From JBBQHM01 sp038323965 (GTDB taxonomy: Bacteria > Verrucomicrobiota > Verrucomicrobiia > Chthoniobacterales > UBA10450): 23,964 nt of DNA. Numbering within the stretch: position 1 is the first letter of the stretch; every line of letters starts with the position of its first letter. Below the pieces are notes generated by a model. That model had not been told where the DNA came from. It ran no database searches and saw only the letters and a program-made list of their open reading frames with translations. The stretch is from the NCBI GenBank assembly GCA_038323965.1, contig JBBQHM010000024.1, forward strand, positions 1 to 23,964. The letters are read 5' to 3'. Both the position numbers and the translations under genes were made by a program. Positions 21,987 to 23,964 of the stretch are shown here, one piece after another.

Positions 21987-23612
21987 CTAGGCGGCCACCA
22001 CCGAGTCGAGCGCATCCCGGACTTTTGCCGCCAGTTGTTCAGGATCGAACGGCTTGGCGAGAAAGAACATTTCGCTTTCGTGCAAATTGTCGGCCTGTAA
22101 TGACTCGGGCAAGTAACCGGAGACGAAAATAATCGGGGTCGCGGGACTGGAATCACGCAGCCAGCTGGCGAACTGCCGGCCGCTCATTTGCGGCATCACC
22201 ATATCGGTAATCACGAGATCTACATTGCCGCCTGATACACGCATTAAATGTTTAGCGTCCTCGCCGCTCGCCGCCTCGATGACTTTGTAGCCGAGGCTGC
22301 GTAGCACCCGCACGGTGACGTGACGCACGTTCGCGTCATCCTCGAGGACAACGATGCGCTCGGTCCCCGTCTGAAGTTTGGAAGCCCGCGGTTTCTTGTA
22401 GGCGTGCGGCGCAGGTGGCGGAACGATCGGCAGAAAAATCCTTACCGTCGTGCCGCGGTTCAACTCGCTCTCGACCATGATATTACCACCACTTTGCCGG
22501 ATTAATCCGTAGCACGTCGCCAAGCCCAGCCCGCTCCCGTCGCGATCTTCCTTCGTCGTAAAAAATGGTTCGAAGAGATGAGCTTTAACGTTCTCATCCA
22601 TGCCGACTCCGTCATCGCACACCGAGATTATCGCGTAATTTCCGGGTTCGATGTCCAACGGTTTGGCGCCGGTGAAGTTCTCATCGATCAGGAGCGTGGC
22701 GGTCTCGAGAACGAGACGGCCACCCTTTGGCATGGCGTCGCGGGCATTGACGGCAAGGTTGAGAATGATCTGCGACAATTGATCGGGATCTACGCTGATA
22801 TGGGAAGGCGTCGCTTCGGCATTCAGTTCGCAGACGACGTCGATATTTTCTCCGAGTAAACGGAGAACGGAGCGTTCCAGATTAACAATGCTCGCGTTAA
22901 CTTCGACCACGCGTGGCTCCAGCGGATGCCGGCGGCTGAAAGCAAGAAGTTGTCGTGTTAAGGCCGAAGCTCTACCGGCAGCGTTCCGAATTTCCGCAAC
23001 GTATTTTGAGACCGCGCCTTTGCCGGAAGTTTCCGCGAGAACGAGGTCGCTGTAGCCAAGGATTGCGGTAAGGAAATTATTGAAGTCGTGCGCCACTCCG
23101 CCAGCGAGCTGGCCAAACGCTTCCATCTTTTGTGAGCGGCAAAGCTGATCCTGTAGTTGTTTGCGCTCCGTCACATCCATCAGCGCGCCGATGAAACGTA
23201 CCGGCCGCAGCAACTCGTCACGCAGAATCAGTGCACGCTCCAGCAGATGAATGTAAGTCCCGTCGGCACGGCGAAATCGATATTCCCCGGACCAATGATC
23301 CGACTCCGAGTTAACCGCATCGCGAATCGAGGCCGCGGTGCGGGCGCGATCGTCCGCGTGCAAACGTTGTTGCCAGAAACCGATTGAATTGCGGGCGGGC
23401 GAGGGCGTGTAACCAAGGAGCGTCTCCAGACCCTGTGGCCAGGCGAGTTCGCCGCTTTTTACATCCCAATCCCGAACCGCATCATTGGTAGCGCGCGCAA
23501 CAAATTCGAGATAGCCCGGAGTTTGATGCTGCAATTCTTCGTCAAGCGGCCAGCGGTTTTCATGATGATGAGTGGTGGTATTTTGGAAGGCCGTAAGGGG
23601 GACGTCGGGCAT
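21987..23612 (-). CDS. Hybrid sensor histidine kinase / response regulator (cytoplasmic, PAS)
   Basis: About 541 residues from the ATG at 23612 (a TTG at 23663 would add 17). Numbered from the TTG, domains in order are: PAS plus PAC (about 50-165, ending in FIGALMDVTERKQLQ); HisKA with the phosphoacceptor His192 in LAGGVAHDFNNFLTAILGYS; HATPase_c with N-box NLAVNARDAM (302-311), DDGVGMDE and GSGLGLA; and a receiver domain with acidic pair D442-D443, phosphoacceptor Asp487 in LVITDMVMPQ and Lys537 in LAKPF. No membrane segment is present, so it should sense an internal signal. The VAHDFNN H-box is of the NtrB-like, verrucomicrobial/proteobacterial hybrid type. No output domain and no partner regulator are adjacent, so a separate Hpt or regulator is expected. 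The ligand of the PAS domain cannot be told from sequence. Confidence 0.92.
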   Translation of the reverse strand: MPDVPLTAFQNTTTHHHENRWPLDEELQHQTPGYLEFVARATNDAVRDWDVKSGELAWPQGLETLLGYTPSPARNSIGFWQQRLHADDRARTAASIRDAVNSESDHWSGEYRFRRADGTYIHLLERALILRDELLRPVRFIGALMDVTERKQLQDQLCRSQKMEAFGQLAGGVAHDFNNFLTAILGYSDLVLAETSGKGAVSKYVAEIRNAAGRASALTRQLLAFSRRHPLEPRVVEVNASIVNLERSVLRLLGENIDVVCELNAEATPSHISVDPDQLSQIILNLAVNARDAMPKGGRLVLETATLLIDENFTGAKPLDIEPGNYAIISVCDDGVGMDENVKAHLFEPFFTTKEDRDGSGLGLATCYGLIRQSGGNIMVESELNRGTTVRIFLPIVPPPAPHAYKKPRASKLQTGTERIVVLEDDANVRHVTVRVLRSLGYKVIEAASGEDAKHLMRVSGGNVDLVITDMVMPQMSGRQFASWLRDSSPATPIIFVSGYLPESLQADNLHESEMFFLAKPFDPEQLAAKVRDALDSVVAA

Positions 23613-23663
23613 CGCGATGTGGTTTGGTTTCAGTCGAAAATCGAATGCGTCGACGGCCCGCAA

Positions 23664-23964
23664 AGGCAGTGCAGTTATTAGCTAGAAACATGCCTGTGCG
23701 TGCCAGCTAGGGTGCGGCGTCGGAAGGCGCAATTGTGGTTCTCGGAAAGTAACGACCAGCGCAGAATTTATGGAAATACGAAAGCAATCTCGACTGCAAT
23801 GGGAGGAAGATTGTCATTCGCAAGAACGAGGTGTTCGCACGCGACCGGAGATCTGCGGGATTCTAAAGTAGAGCGTCGTCGGTGCGGATCTGAGCTCGGT
23901 GCACTTTGCGGCGATGAAGCAACGCACCGAACACGGCAAAACTGCACGATCCAAATGCGGTCCA
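23664..23964. other. Region without a confident gene
   Basis: About 300 nt upstream of the sensor-kinase gene to the window edge. It should contain the kinase promoter; no convincing -35/-10 pair was found. On the minus strand a frame is open from the edge to TAG at 23863 (33 codons, ending RTDDALL). It could be the 3' end of a neighbouring gene, but 33 open codons in GC-rich DNA is weak evidence, so it is not listed as a CDS. Confidence 0.3.

Overview
The window is GC-rich bacterial DNA, almost fully coding. It most resembles a soil Verrucomicrobiota genome (Chthoniobacterales / 'Udaeobacter'-like). This is inferred from an exosortase-type PEP-CTERM protein, dockerin-like C-terminal tails ending in KSGT(G/A)LP, a DUF5069-like protein, and dispersed GTCATCC...GGATGAC palindromes. 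No rRNA or tRNA gene is visible to fix the taxonomy.

Layout, left to right. (1) A minus-strand block at 1-3613: a beta-barrel outer-membrane protein, a DUF5069-like protein, and an AddB-like PD-(D/E)XK nuclease/helicase subunit that runs off the left edge. (2) A minus-strand PEP-CTERM surface protein with its own promoter and terminator (about 3712-4555). (3) A disulfide-bond cassette at 4955-6102: a DsbA-like thioredoxin followed 2 nt later by a VKOR-family quinone-coupled oxidase. It is bracketed by fragments of dockerin-tail genes at 4602-4957 and 6181-6347, so this is a rearranged locus. (4) Plus-strand ileS and lspA, then a convergent Ca2+/H+ antiporter. (5) A plus-strand run at 11277-17511: CCA-adding enzyme, a divergent glycogen/starch synthase-like glycosyltransferase, a small GIY-YIG-like protein, a PIG-V-like membrane mannosyltransferase, and a UDP-galactopyranose-mutase-like flavoprotein. 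(6) A minus-strand run at 17658-23663: hybrid sensor kinase, threonine ammonia-lyase and glycine decarboxylase (gcvP).

The most striking feature is a family of five imperfect palindromes of about 80-110 bp. Three lie between genes. Two lie inside the open reading frames of housekeeping genes: the editing domain of isoleucyl-tRNA synthetase, and glycine decarboxylase just upstream of a conserved active-domain segment. Both genes stay open, with about 31 and 34 extra residues. In both proteins the right arm is translated in the same frame as R-G-x-S-T-A-L-G-M-T. This resembles, by analogy only, the protein-coding palindromic elements of Rickettsia.

Functional links that follow from the layout: DsbA and VKOR should form one oxidative-folding pair; IleS and LspA are a common bacterial neighbour pair; the membrane glycosyltransferase and the flavoprotein are 5 nt apart and probably serve one cell-envelope glycan pathway; IlvA and GcvP are 9 nt apart (or slightly more with the preferred start) and both act on amino acids.
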